NCBI RefSeq assembly: GCF_020991415.1
Contig: NZ_JAJMOY010000004.1
Location: forward strand, 62,001-126,000
Reading direction: 5' to 3'
Length of the DNA: 64,000 bases
Origin: Flavobacterium sp. ENC
Lineage (GTDB): Bacteria; Bacteroidota; Bacteroidia; Flavobacteriales; Flavobacteriaceae
Shown: piece after piece, positions 15,141 through 24,579 of the stretch
Numbering within the stretch: position 1 is the first letter of the stretch
Layout of the letters: the number at the start of each line of letters is the position of its first letter
The notes under the pieces: model-generated
Database searches by the model: none
What the model was told of the DNA's origin: nothing
The model's input: only the letters and a program-made list of their open reading frames with translations
Made by a program: the position numbers and the translations under genes

Positions 15141-15510
15141 TTTTTTTTAATTGCCTCCAGCTTTAGCTGAAGGTACAATATCTAGACAGAAAAAAGCTTT
15201 AGCCAAATAATGTAGATTCGGCTAAATTATGCGACTTTGCGTGAAAAAAACCAGAATACTAAGTTTTTAGGTTCATAAGTTCAGAGAGACAAAGCTTCAA
15301 GGGTTTTTCATAAATCGTCAGATTTAAAAGGAGACGCTAAAACTATACCTTACAAATAAAAAAATCTGCTAAATCTGCCAAATCTGCGAGATTAAAAAAG
15401 AAAAACTTACCGAACCTTGCGTAAACTTCCTAACACTCTTTGCGGTAAAACCGACAACTCAAAATTCACGCAAAAAACATTGAAATTTAAACTTTAAACA
15501 AAACTTTATT
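15141..15510. other. Non-coding spacer with decayed repeats
   Basis: Contains an AGCTTTAGCTGAAGG / AAAGCTTTAGCC palindromic remnant (about 15160-15215) and an AATCTGC-type arm (15358-15392) shared with the 8581 repeat. No gene. Confidence 0.45.
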
Positions 15511-15513
15511 CCT

Positions 15514-15521
15514 TAATTTTG
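15514..15521 (+). promoter_or_regulatory. Probable -7 box of lpdA
   Basis: TAATTTTG, about 28 bases before the start codon. The upstream -33 region is only weakly TTTG-like. Confidence 0.5.
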
Positions 15522-15548
15522 TATCGCTAAAAATAAAACAGACAAACT

Positions 15549-16952
15549 ATGAGTTCATTTGACGTAGTCATTATAGGTTCAGGCCCGGGCGGATATGTAT
15601 CAGCAATTCGTTGCGCACAATTAGGTTTCAAAACAGCAATAGTAGAAAAGTACACTTCTTTAGGAGGAACCTGCCTGAATGTAGGTTGTATTCCATCAAA
15701 AGCACTATTGTCTTCTTCTCACCATTATGCAGAAATTGCACATTTCGCGGATCATGGAATCGAGGTTTCAGGTGATGTAAAAATCAATTTAGAGAAAATG
15801 ATTGCCCGCAAACAAGCAGTTGTAGATCAAACCGTAGGTGGAATCAACTACCTGATGGACAAAAATAAAATTACTGTTTTTAATGGTTTAGGTTCATTCG
15901 TAGACGCAACTCACATTGCAGTAGCCAAAGCTGACGGAACATCAGAAACTATTGAAGCAAAATATACTGTTATTGCAACAGGTTCAAAACCATCTTCTTT
16001 ACCATTCATTAAAATCGATAAGGAAAGAATCATTACGTCTACAGAGGCTTTGGCTTTAAAAGAAGTACCAAAACATTTAGTAATTATTGGAGGAGGAGTT
16101 ATCGGTATTGAATTAGGACAGGTTTATTTACGTTTGGGAGCACAGGTTTCCGTAGTAGAATTTATGGACAGAATCATTCCGGGAATGGATGCTTCTTTGT
16201 CTAAAGAGCTGACTAAAGTATTGAAAAAACAAGGAATGAAATTCTACGTTTCCCACAAAGTAAAATCAGTAGAAAGAAATGGCGATGCTGTTGTAGTTCA
16301 GGCTGAAAATGCAAAAGGAGAAACCATTACACTCGAAGGAGATTATTCATTAGTTTCTGTTGGTCGTCGTCCATACACAGACGGATTAAACGCAGACAAA
16401 GCAGGAGTGAAGATTTCAGACCGAGGACAAGTAGAAGTAAACGATCATTTACAAACTAACGTTCCAAACATTTACGCTATTGGAGATGTGGTTCGTGGAG
16501 CCATGTTAGCCCACAAAGCAGAGGAAGAAGGAACTATGGTTGCTGAGATATTAGCAGGACAGAAACCGCATATTGATTATAACCTAATTCCTGGTGTTGT
16601 TTACACCTGGCCGGAAGTGGCTGCCGTTGGACAAACAGAAGAGCAGGTAAAAGCTTCAGGAACAGAATATAAAGTGGGAAGCTTCCCGTTTAAAGCTTTA
16701 GGCCGTGCAAGAGCAAGTGGAGATTTAGACGGATTCGTAAAAATTATTGCTGATGCTAAAACTGATGAGGTTTTAGGAGTTCACATGATCGGAGCGCGTA
16801 CAGCAGATTTAATCGCTGAAGCAGTTACTGCAATGGAATTTAAAGCTTCTGCTGAAGATATTTCAAGAATGAGTCATGCACATCCAACTTTTGCTGAAGC
16901 AGTAAAAGAAGCAGCATTAGCCGCTACAGATAACAGAGCATTGCACGTATAA
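15549..16952 (+). CDS. lpdA: Dihydrolipoyl dehydrogenase (E3)
   Basis: 467 residues, the standard length. GSGPGG at 10-15 binds FAD. GGTCLNVGCIPSK (39-51) carries the redox disulfide Cys42-Cys47. IGGGVIGIELG is the NAD site. The C-terminal interface motif HAHPTFAE contains the catalytic His. It reoxidises lipoyl groups in the pyruvate, 2-oxoglutarate and branched-chain 2-oxoacid dehydrogenase complexes, producing NADH in the cytosol. It stands alone with its own promoter and terminator, so it probably serves several complexes. Confidence 0.97.
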   Translation: MSSFDVVIIGSGPGGYVSAIRCAQLGFKTAIVEKYTSLGGTCLNVGCIPSKALLSSSHHYAEIAHFADHGIEVSGDVKINLEKMIARKQAVVDQTVGGINYLMDKNKITVFNGLGSFVDATHIAVAKADGTSETIEAKYTVIATGSKPSSLPFIKIDKERIITSTEALALKEVPKHLVIIGGGVIGIELGQVYLRLGAQVSVVEFMDRIIPGMDASLSKELTKVLKKQGMKFYVSHKVKSVERNGDAVVVQAENAKGETITLEGDYSLVSVGRRPYTDGLNADKAGVKISDRGQVEVNDHLQTNVPNIYAIGDVVRGAMLAHKAEEEGTMVAEILAGQKPHIDYNLIPGVVYTWPEVAAVGQTEEQVKASGTEYKVGSFPFKALGRARASGDLDGFVKIIADAKTDEVLGVHMIGARTADLIAEAVTAMEFKASAEDISRMSHAHPTFAEAVKEAALAATDNRALHV

Positions 16953-16974
16953 GTGATTTATAAAAATATAGTTG

Positions 16975-17005
16975 ACCGTCAGGATTTATTCTGGCGGTTT
17001 TTTTG
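16975..17005 (+). terminator. Terminator of lpdA
   Basis: ACCGTCAG pairs with CTGGCGGT (one G-T), followed by seven T. Confidence 0.85.
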
Positions 17006-17116
17006 TTTTGTAACGTATTGATTCGTAACTTTATACTATATAAAAATCAAGAATAATTCTGTAAAATAGTTGTTGATTGTGTTGTTAACTTTATATAAAT
17101 AAAAATAGACAACATC

Positions 17117-17659
17117 ATGAAAAATAAATATATAGCTCCTGTTTTGTTAGGAGCAGGAATTGCTTTCTTACTTTATTCCTGCGGTTCTACTATTCCGGAC
17201 AAAGCAGTGGCCGTCACTAATTTTGACAAAACAAAATATCTGGGTAAATGGTACGAAATTGCCAGATTAGATTTTAAATATGAGAAAGGCCTGAACAATG
17301 TTACAGCCGAATACTCTCTGAATGATAATGGAACTATAAAAGTATATAACAAGGGCTATGATGTCAAAAAAGACAAGTGGGAACAAAGTATCGGGAAAGC
17401 CAGGTTTGTCAAAAAAGACAACGTTGGTATGCTTAAGGTCTCATTTTTTGGTCCTTTTTATGCAGGTTACAATGTCATTGCAGTCGATCAGGAGTATAAG
17501 TATGCACTTGTTGCAGGAGAAAGTCTGAAATACCTGTGGATCCTTTCGAGGGAAACGACAATTCCGGAAAATGTGAAAGCAGATTATCTTAAAAAAGCAG
17601 CTGAAATCGGTTATCAAACTACCGATCTTATTTGGGTAAAACACGATAAAAGTAAATAA
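17117..17659 (+). CDS. blc: Outer-membrane lipoprotein lipocalin (Blc type)
   Basis: 180 residues. The signal peptide ends in LLYSC, with lipid attachment predicted at Cys22. The lipocalin signature GKWYEIARLDFKYEKG lies at about 48-63, with later strands including WILSRE. Blc lipocalins bind fatty acids or lysophospholipids at the outer membrane and are linked to envelope stress and membrane maintenance. The gene is monocistronic with a strong terminator. The ATG at 17117 gives a correct lipoprotein signal. Confidence 0.9.
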   Translation: MKNKYIAPVLLGAGIAFLLYSCGSTIPDKAVAVTNFDKTKYLGKWYEIARLDFKYEKGLNNVTAEYSLNDNGTIKVYNKGYDVKKDKWEQSIGKARFVKKDNVGMLKVSFFGPFYAGYNVIAVDQEYKYALVAGESLKYLWILSRETTIPENVKADYLKKAAEIGYQTTDLIWVKHDKSK

Positions 17660-17663
17660 AAGA

Positions 17664-17699
17664 AACCCGGCAGATTTTTACATCTGCCGGGTTTTTTAT
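17664..17699 (+). terminator. Terminator between blc and the DoxX-like gene
   Basis: AACCCGGCAGAT pairs perfectly with ATCTGCCGGGTT, then T-rich sequence. Confidence 0.9.
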
Positions 17700-17716
17700 T
17701 TTTTAGGTGAAAGGAT

Positions 17717-18094
17717 TTATACAGTAAAAACACTTTTATAATTATGCCAGTATCTGTAAATCAGGAATATATTAGCCAAAAACAATAATCCTGCAATAGG
17801 CAAATGTTCCGGTGACATAAAATAATTGATAAACAGAATGTTGATAGTGATAGGTAAGATCAAAATGTTTGCTAATGTTACGTAGCGGCCTGATACAAAA
17901 GCTAATCCGCATATTAATTCAATTGATTTAGCTAAAGGCATTAAATAAGTTGAGGCAACCAGGCCAACATTGAAAGCTTTGAAATTATCATTAGTCATTG
18001 GCTCTGCAGGCATTAAGTTAAAAAAGTAACTAATAGAAGCAAAAAGTAATAAGAGGCCAATCAAAACTCGGACAATAATGGTAGCAATTTTCAT
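17717..18094 (-). CDS. DoxX-like membrane protein
   Basis: 125 residues with four predicted membrane helices (about 5-22, 45-65, 72-92 and 97-117). The first helix plus the AKSIELICGLAFVSGRY segment resemble the DoxX/SURF4-like family of small membrane proteins. Function is not established for such paralogues. A second DoxX-family gene lies at 37921-38346. It is read toward the blc terminator and is not obviously part of an operon. Confidence 0.7.
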   Translation of the reverse strand: MKIATIIVRVLIGLLLLFASISYFFNLMPAEPMTNDNFKAFNVGLVASTYLMPLAKSIELICGLAFVSGRYVTLANILILPITINILFINYFMSPEHLPIAGLLFLANIFLIYRYWHNYKSVFTV

Positions 18095-18301
18095 AATACT
18101 AGGATTTAGATAGGTTAAAAATATATAAATTATTTGCTGATAAACATTACAAGGTGAATTCTGTAATAATATAAAACTTGTTTTTCAGGTCATTTATTAA
18201 GAATCCTATAATCAATACAATCCTATTTTGGGATTAATCTAATCTTATATCAAATATAATGAATTTTTTCTTATTAAATTGTGGCTTTATTAACACTTTT
18301 A

Positions 18302-19201
18302 TTATTTCCTGCTATATTTTCTGTACAAGAAATAACCAGCGGCACCTAGTACAATAAACGGCCACAGATTAAGGAGAAATACAAAAATGGCTTCAAGGAT
18401 ATACCAGCCGCTTTTTAAAGAATCGATGATCTGAATGCCTAAATTTGGTTTATAGGAACTACTATCTTTTTCGCTTGCTATTATTTCCTGTTTAATTGTT
18501 TCCTTCTGATACAACTGAAGTGTGATCGTACTAAAGTTAATCTGATCCTGCATCGATAAATGATCGATTGCGGCATTATCCTGTGCTTCTTTTTGACTGG
18601 CCAGCGCATTCTCGGCTTCCATAATATCGTTGATTTTTTGACCTTTAGTGTCAATGGCTTTTGCAACTCTTTTTTCGGTAACAGCGCTTCTTTTCTGGGT
18701 AAGCTGGTTGGATAACAGTTTTAGGGAAACATCATCTGCTTTGATTACCCTGAAGTCCAGAAAATCAATTTGCCTGGCTATGGTTTTGATTACGGTGTCC
18801 AGTTGCGTATTAGGAACGCGAATGGTGACATTATTTTCTACGGTATATTTTGTAGTTTCCAAAGTACTGTCCTGACTGATTTTGGTTTTAATTTGTTCCT
18901 GAATAGTACTTTGAAGGTTGGTATACGTCACATAACCTCCAAATTTCTGAACCGCATTTTCAATCGCATAGGTTGATTTTGCAACATTTCGGACTTTAAA
19001 TTTCAAGTCTGCGGTTCGAATGAATTTTTGTTTGCTGTCTTTTTTTTCTACTGCTGCCGAGGACGAAACGGCTGTACTGTCTGCTGTTTCGGTCGCGTAA
19101 TCGGCAGTCTGATCGCCGACAGAGTCCTCTGATTTTTTGCAGGAAAATAATAATGCGATCAGGACCAAAGAGGTCAGGCTTAATTTTGTAATTGTTTTCA
19201 T
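18302..19201 (-). CDS. DUF4349 lipoprotein with one C-terminal membrane helix
   Basis: 299 residues. The lipoprotein signal ends LLFSC (Cys21), followed by a Thr/Ser/Ala-rich linker. The DUF4349 domain (about 55-250) contains FIRTADLKFKVRNV and YAIENAVQKFGGYV, a long coiled region, and a C-terminal membrane helix near 268-290 followed by RKYSRK. The protein is thus anchored at both ends: lipid in the envelope and one membrane helix. Role unknown; such proteins are common in Bacteroidota. It is a single gene with no close neighbour on its strand. Confidence 0.8.
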   Translation of the reverse strand: MKTITKLSLTSLVLIALLFSCKKSEDSVGDQTADYATETADSTAVSSSAAVEKKDSKQKFIRTADLKFKVRNVAKSTYAIENAVQKFGGYVTYTNLQSTIQEQIKTKISQDSTLETTKYTVENNVTIRVPNTQLDTVIKTIARQIDFLDFRVIKADDVSLKLLSNQLTQKRSAVTEKRVAKAIDTKGQKINDIMEAENALASQKEAQDNAAIDHLSMQDQINFSTITLQLYQKETIKQEIIASEKDSSSYKPNLGIQIIDSLKSGWYILEAIFVFLLNLWPFIVLGAAGYFLYRKYSRK

Positions 19202-19404
19202 AAAGGTTAAAAGGTTGATTAATAAGGAAGTGATTTACACGATGTAAATACTTTTTTTGTTATAGCATAATTCTGTATCAGATGGCGGAATAAGTTTATA
19301 AGGTTGTTAATCTCGTGTACTAAAAAGCGTGCCAATAATTTTTAAGGATTATTTTATTGAAGGATTTTTTTTGTCGTAATTTTGAAGCCTAAATTATACC
19401 ACAT

Positions 19405-20691
19405 TTGAGAGTTACAATCCATAAACATATTGCAGATCCGGAGCCGTTTAAACAACAGCTTTTAACCTGGTCGCAACAATTTCGGGAGATTGTCTATTTG
19501 GATAGTAATTCCTATCCGCAAGAATATTCAAGTTTCGATTGTATGCTTGCCGTAGACGCTTTTACGTCTTTAAAAACCGATTTTCATAACGCTTTCGAAG
19601 ATTTAAAACAATACCAGTCCAATACAAAAGACTGGCTCTTTGGGTATCTTGCCTATGATTTGAAAAACAATGTAGAGCACTTGAAATCCGCTAATTTTGA
19701 CGGATTGAATTTTCCGGATTTATTTTTTTTCCAGCCTAAAAAAATATTTATCCTCAAAGGAAACGAACTCGAAATTCAGTATTTGTTTGTTTGTGATGAT
19801 GAGGCAGAAGAGGATTTTGAAGCAATTACAGAGACTCAGTCTGATGCTTTTGAAACACGGAGCAAAATCCTGATTCAACAACGAATTTCAAAGGAATTTT
19901 ATATCGAAAAAGTCACAAGAATGCTGGAGCACATTCACGTCGGTGATATGTATGAAGCCAATTTTTGTATGGAATTTTTCGCTGAAGATGCGATTATAAA
20001 TCCGCTGGAGAAATTTCAAAAACTGAATACGATTTCGAAGGCGCCATTTTCGGTTTTTTTTAAAAACAACAAACAATTTTTACTTTCGGCATCACCGGAA
20101 CGTTACATAAAAAAATCAGGAGACGCCGTCATTTCCCAACCGATAAAAGGAACCTCAAAACGATTTTCCGATCCCGTTGCCGATGAAGAATCAAAACTGG
20201 CACTGGAAAACGATGCCAAAGAACGCGCCGAAAACATTATGATTACCGATCTGGTCCGGAATGATTTATCGCATACTGCCCAAAAAGGTTCCGTTGAAGT
20301 AAAGGAACTCTGCAAAATCTATTCGTTTTTGCAGGTACATCAGATGATTTCGACCGTAACTTCAAAGATAGATCAGCAATATGCACCTGTGGATGTTTTA
20401 AAAACAACTTTTCCGATGGGAAGCATGACGGGCGCACCAAAGATTTCGGTCATGAAAATCATTGAGAACCTCGAAGAGACCAAACGGGGATTATACAGTG
20501 GTGCTGTGGGTTATTTTACACCGGACGGCGATTTTGATTTTAATGTAGTGATCAGAAGTATTCTGTACAACCAGGAAAATCAATATGTTTCTTTTTCAGT
20601 AGGAAGTGCTATTACATCCCAGTCTGTTCCTGAAAAAGAATACGAAGAATGTCTGCTGAAAGCTAAGGCAATGCATGAGGTTTTGCAGTAA
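19405..20691 (+). CDS. pabB: Aminodeoxychorismate synthase component I
   Basis: 428 residues of the chorismate-binding family. Key blocks are KGTSKR, the PMGSMTGAPKISVM motif typical of PabB/TrpE, and the C-terminal GSAITSQSVPEKEYEE. It converts chorismate and glutamine-derived ammonia to 4-amino-4-deoxychorismate for folate. A partner glutaminase (PabA) is not in the window. No ATG is available near the N terminus; the TTG at 19405 gives the natural start MRVTIHKHIADPEPF. It is followed by the inverted-repeat element at 20696. Confidence 0.88.
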   Translation: MRVTIHKHIADPEPFKQQLLTWSQQFREIVYLDSNSYPQEYSSFDCMLAVDAFTSLKTDFHNAFEDLKQYQSNTKDWLFGYLAYDLKNNVEHLKSANFDGLNFPDLFFFQPKKIFILKGNELEIQYLFVCDDEAEEDFEAITETQSDAFETRSKILIQQRISKEFYIEKVTRMLEHIHVGDMYEANFCMEFFAEDAIINPLEKFQKLNTISKAPFSVFFKNNKQFLLSASPERYIKKSGDAVISQPIKGTSKRFSDPVADEESKLALENDAKERAENIMITDLVRNDLSHTAQKGSVEVKELCKIYSFLQVHQMISTVTSKIDQQYAPVDVLKTTFPMGSMTGAPKISVMKIIENLEETKRGLYSGAVGYFTPDGDFDFNVVIRSILYNQENQYVSFSVGSAITSQSVPEKEYEECLLKAKAMHEVLQ

Positions 20692-20695
20692 AAGG

Positions 20696-20932
20696 TTGCC
20701 ACGAATTGCACGAATTGGCACGAATTTTTTTACCACTCCCGATGGTTACTGGAACAGATTGAGCAGATATTTTGCCACAGATTACAGGATTAAAATGATT
20801 TAAAAAAAATCTGCCCAATCTGCAGAATCTGCGTGAATAAATAATTAGCGCAAATTCGTGCAATTCGTGACAAAAAATATGCTCAATCTATGATGATAAA
20901 TAATTCGTGCCAATTCGTGCAATTAGTGGCAA
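20696..20932. repeat. 237-bp element with 31-bp terminal inverted repeats (MITE-like)
   Basis: The left end starts TTGCCACGAATTGCACGAAT at 20696 and runs to 20726. The right end, 20902-20932, is its complement over 31 bases with a single mismatch. The interior holds further GCACGAATT-type and AATCTGC-type arms. It fills the pabB-tilS spacer (304 bases) and encodes no protein. Confidence 0.8.
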
Positions 20933-20995
20933 AAAAAAACAACGCTTAACATTTCATTTAAAAATAGATTAAATTTAATTTTTTACATTTATCGA

Positions 20996-22306
20996 ATGTT
21001 TTCAAAATTTCAAAATCATCTCATTTCAGAATTTCCCTTTTTGGTAGAAAAAAAACTATTTTTGGCTGTTAGCGGAGGCCTGGATAGTATGGTTTTGTTG
21101 CATCTGCTAAAGCAATTACCTTATGAAATCGCTGTTTTGCATTGCAATTTTCAACTTCGCGGAGTAGAAAGTTTCGATGACCAGAGCTTCGTTCAACAGT
21201 ATTGCGATGAAAATAATATTCCCGTTTTTATCACTCAATTTGACACGGAAGCTTTTGCAAAAGATTATAAACTCTCCACTCAGGTTGCTGCCCGTGAATT
21301 GCGCTACAGCTGGTTTTATGAGCTTCTCGAAACCGAAAAGTTCGATTACATCCTTACGGCACATCATGCCGATGATAATCTCGAAACATTTCTTATCAAT
21401 TTAACGCGAGGCACAGGACTTGACGGATTAACGGGAATTCCGGAGCAGAATGATAAAATTATTCGTCCGCTTTTGCCTTTTTCCAGAGACGAAATTCTGC
21501 AATATGCAGAGGAAAACAATATAGAATGGCGGGAAGACAGCAGTAATGCTTCCAATAAATACCTTCGCAATAAAATCCGCCATGATTTGATTCCGGTTTT
21601 AAAAGTGATCAGTCCCAATTTTCTGAATGCCTTTCAAAAAACACAATCTTTTTTGCAGGAATCACAGGAAATGGTCGAAGATGCATCGATTATGATCTAC
21701 CAGCAGGTGGCAAAAGAAGAGGGCGAGGATATTCATTTCGATCTGAATCAGCTTAAAAAGCTGCCGAATTATAAATCATACCTGTATCAATGGCTGAACG
21801 AATTTGGATTTACGGCATGGAATGATATTTATGATTTGGTTGACGGACAGTCCGGAAAACAAGTGCTTGCTGACGAATTCAGATTGTTAAAAGACCGGGA
21901 TAAATTGATTTTAAGTCCGGTTTCGGAGGCTGATGAAAAGGTGGAATATCTAATTACGGAAAAGGATTCAGAAGTTAATTTTCCCTTAAAATTGTGGCTT
22001 TGTCAGGTAGATGACATTACAATAGATTCAAATAGGGTTATCTTTGTGGACGCAGAAAAAATCCGGTTTCCCCTGGTTTTACGTAAATGGAATGAAGGGG
22101 ATGTTTTTCATCCTTTTGGTATGCAGGGAAAATCCAAAAAAGTGGGTAAACTTTTTAAAGATGAAAAATTATCCCTGTTAGACAAAGAAAAAACCTGGAT
22201 TTTGTGTTCTGATAACCAGATTGTGTGGGTGGTCGGAATTCGTCAGGATGAACGCTTTAAAATAGAAAAGACTACAAATAAAATACTTAAAATAGAACTA
22301 CAATAA
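20996..22306 (+). CDS. tilS: tRNA(Ile)-lysidine synthase
   Basis: 436 residues, normal for TilS. The PP-loop SGGLDS at 26-31 binds ATP. HHADDNLET and the later NKIRHDLIPVL are family blocks, and the C-terminal domain carries LRKWNEGDVFHPFGM. The enzyme adds lysine to C34 of the CAU-anticodon tRNA-Ile so that it reads AUA codons; it is essential in most bacteria. Its stop codon overlaps the dsbD start by one base (TAATG), so the two are probably co-translated. Confidence 0.95.
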   Translation: MFSKFQNHLISEFPFLVEKKLFLAVSGGLDSMVLLHLLKQLPYEIAVLHCNFQLRGVESFDDQSFVQQYCDENNIPVFITQFDTEAFAKDYKLSTQVAARELRYSWFYELLETEKFDYILTAHHADDNLETFLINLTRGTGLDGLTGIPEQNDKIIRPLLPFSRDEILQYAEENNIEWREDSSNASNKYLRNKIRHDLIPVLKVISPNFLNAFQKTQSFLQESQEMVEDASIMIYQQVAKEEGEDIHFDLNQLKKLPNYKSYLYQWLNEFGFTAWNDIYDLVDGQSGKQVLADEFRLLKDRDKLILSPVSEADEKVEYLITEKDSEVNFPLKLWLCQVDDITIDSNRVIFVDAEKIRFPLVLRKWNEGDVFHPFGMQGKSKKVGKLFKDEKLSLLDKEKTWILCSDNQIVWVVGIRQDERFKIEKTTNKILKIELQ

Positions 22307-24402
22307 TGAACTTTACTCAATCCCGTCAAACGATTACATCAAAAAATGGTTGGAATAAATCCATTGTACTTTTGTTATTTTTCATTTTTGCTTTTGCAAA
22401 AGGTAACGCCCAAATTCTTGAACCGGTAAAATGGACTGCCAAAATCGAAAAGAAATCAGGAAGTAATGCTGTTCTGATTTTTGATGGAACGATAGAAAAA
22501 GAATGGCATATGTATTCCCAATTTACGCCGGACGGAGGCCCGCTTCCTTTGGAAATTGTGTTTAAAAACCAGAAAGGAAATTATAATTTAGTCGGTAAAG
22601 CCAAAGAAGGAAAAACAAAAACGGCCTTTAATGATGTTTTTGGTGTTAATGAAACTTTCTTTGAAGGTAAGGCGCATATCGAACAGGAAATTATAATTAC
22701 AAATCCAAATCTGAAAACAGTTGATGTAGATTTTGACTTTCAGGTTTGTAAAGAAGTTTGTATCAATTCAAATAAAAAATTCTCGATTCTGGTTCCGTCC
22801 TCATTCAAAATGGAGGCCGTTGCTACAGTTTCAGAAGCCAAACTGGATGAGACAATACGACCGGGTTTGGTTGTGGATACTATCGATAAAGCAGTGGTTG
22901 CTCCTGCATCGGAAAAAGCAAAAGCAGCGGTTGCACAAACTCCCGATAAAGAAGAGATTCCGGTTAAGGCTCCGCAAAGAAGCTTATGGTCTATCTTTTT
23001 TATTGCCTTTTTATCCGGTTTCGCCGCTTTGTTAACGCCTTGCGTGTTTCCAATGATCCCGATGACAGTAAGTTTCTTTACCAAGCAAAGCAAAAGCAGG
23101 GCAAAGGGAATTAGGAATGCCATTTTTTACGGCTTCTCAATTATTGCTATTTACGTGATATTAGGTTTGATTGTAACCAAAATATTTGGTGCTGACGCCT
23201 TAAATGCATTGTCTACAGATGTCTGGTTTAACCTGATATTCTTTGTGATATTAATTATTTTTGCTACTTCATTTTTGGGAGCTTTTGAAATTATGCTTCC
23301 AAATTCATGGGGAAACAAAGTAGATCAGCAGGCTGACAGAGGCGGGATAATAGGAATATTGTTTATGGCTTTAGCGCTGGCGATTGTATCTTTTTCCTGT
23401 ACAGGCCCAATTGTCGGAACTTTACTGGTTGAAGCAGCTTCCAATGGCGGAATTGCTCCGGTAATCGGAATGTTAGGCTTTTCATTGGCTCTTGCATTAC
23501 CTTTTATGTTGTTTGCCATGTTTCCGGGCTGGCTGAATTCTTTGCCAAAATCCGGCGGATGGCTGAATACGGTAAAAGTGGTTCTGGGATTTTTGGAATT
23601 GGCTTTGGCCTTCAAATTTTTGTCCAATGCCGATTTGGTTTTACAATTGCATTTTCTGGAAAGAGAAGTTTTTATAGCAATCTGGATCGCGATATTCGCA
23701 GCCCTGACCTTGTATTTATTCGGAAAAATTACCTTGCCTCACGATAGTCCGCTGCAACATATTTCTGTGGGAAGATTGTATCTGGGATTGCTTACACTGA
23801 TTTTTACCGTTTACCTCATTCCGGGTCTATGGGGCGCACCTTTGAAACTGATTAGTGCTTTCCCGCCACCTCCGCAATATAGCGAAAGTCCGCTTGGTGT
23901 AGGAGGTTCAGGTGTTTCAAATGCCGGTTCAGAAAAAGGTTTGCCCGAAGGAGCGGAATTAGGGCCGCATGGCATAATGGTTTTTCATGATTACGAAGAC
24001 GGACTGGCCTTTGCAAAATCCATAAACAAACCGATTATGCTGGATTTTACAGGTTATGCCTGTGTGAACTGTCGTAAAATGGAAAATAATGTCTGGTCGG
24101 ACGAGCGTATTTTACCCATATTAAAAAACGACGTGGTGTTGATTTCCCTTTACGTTGATGATAAAAGAGAATTGCCAAAAAACGAACAGATTAAAACAGC
24201 TTCAGGTGATGAAATTATTACGGTTGGCGATAAATGGACCGATTTTATGATCTCAAAATATAAAACGAATACACAGCCTTTATATGTGATAACGGATCTG
24301 GAAGGGAAAAATTTAAATACTTCAAAACCTACTATCAGTTATGTTGGTGTTGACGAATATTTGCAATGGCTGAAAGAGGGGATAGGGAATTTTAAGGAGT
24401 AA
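22306..24402 (+). CDS. dsbD: Thiol:disulfide interchange protein DsbD
   Basis: 698 residues. An N-terminal signal sequence (cleaved near GNAQ) is followed by the periplasmic alpha domain with the VCKEVC cysteine pair (near 145-150). The eight-helix membrane core begins at about 228 with LTPCVFPMIPMT, and the C-terminal thioredoxin domain has CVNC in TGYACVNCRKM (near 584-590). DsbD carries reducing power from cytoplasmic thioredoxin to periplasmic partners such as cytochrome c maturation and disulfide isomerases. It is in a two-gene unit with tilS. Confidence 0.93.
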   Translation: MNFTQSRQTITSKNGWNKSIVLLLFFIFAFAKGNAQILEPVKWTAKIEKKSGSNAVLIFDGTIEKEWHMYSQFTPDGGPLPLEIVFKNQKGNYNLVGKAKEGKTKTAFNDVFGVNETFFEGKAHIEQEIIITNPNLKTVDVDFDFQVCKEVCINSNKKFSILVPSSFKMEAVATVSEAKLDETIRPGLVVDTIDKAVVAPASEKAKAAVAQTPDKEEIPVKAPQRSLWSIFFIAFLSGFAALLTPCVFPMIPMTVSFFTKQSKSRAKGIRNAIFYGFSIIAIYVILGLIVTKIFGADALNALSTDVWFNLIFFVILIIFATSFLGAFEIMLPNSWGNKVDQQADRGGIIGILFMALALAIVSFSCTGPIVGTLLVEAASNGGIAPVIGMLGFSLALALPFMLFAMFPGWLNSLPKSGGWLNTVKVVLGFLELALAFKFLSNADLVLQLHFLEREVFIAIWIAIFAALTLYLFGKITLPHDSPLQHISVGRLYLGLLTLIFTVYLIPGLWGAPLKLISAFPPPPQYSESPLGVGGSGVSNAGSEKGLPEGAELGPHGIMVFHDYEDGLAFAKSINKPIMLDFTGYACVNCRKMENNVWSDERILPILKNDVVLISLYVDDKRELPKNEQIKTASGDEIITVGDKWTDFMISKYKTNTQPLYVITDLEGKNLNTSKPTISYVGVDEYLQWLKEGIGNFKE

Positions 24403-24466
24403 AGAGAATAGAGTAAAGAGAATAGAGTAAAGAGTATAGAATAAAGAGTATAGAATAAAGAGTTTA
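24397..24466 (+). repeat. Five tandem 14-bp repeats at the end of dsbD
   Basis: GA(G/A)TAAAGAG(A/T)(A/T)TA units start at 24397, 24411, 24425, 24439 and 24453. The first contains the dsbD stop codon. Confidence 0.8.
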
Positions 24467-24514
24467 GATTTTAGAATAACGAGTTTCTTTATACAGGTTG
24501 AATTTAATTCAAAT

Positions 24515-24550
24515 AAACAGCCCTCTGGTTTTAATCAGAGGGCTGTTTTG
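24515..24550. terminator. Bidirectional terminator between dsbD and amtB
   Basis: A perfect 13-bp stem, AAACAGCCCTCTG with its complement, loop of eight bases, between convergent genes. Confidence 0.9.
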
Positions 24551-24579
24551 TTTTTTGTTAGTTTGAAAAATTAGATTTC

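Noticed and set aside
24397..24466. 14-bp repeats as a protein-coding extension of dsbD
   Set aside because: They contain the dsbD stop codon and further in-frame stops.
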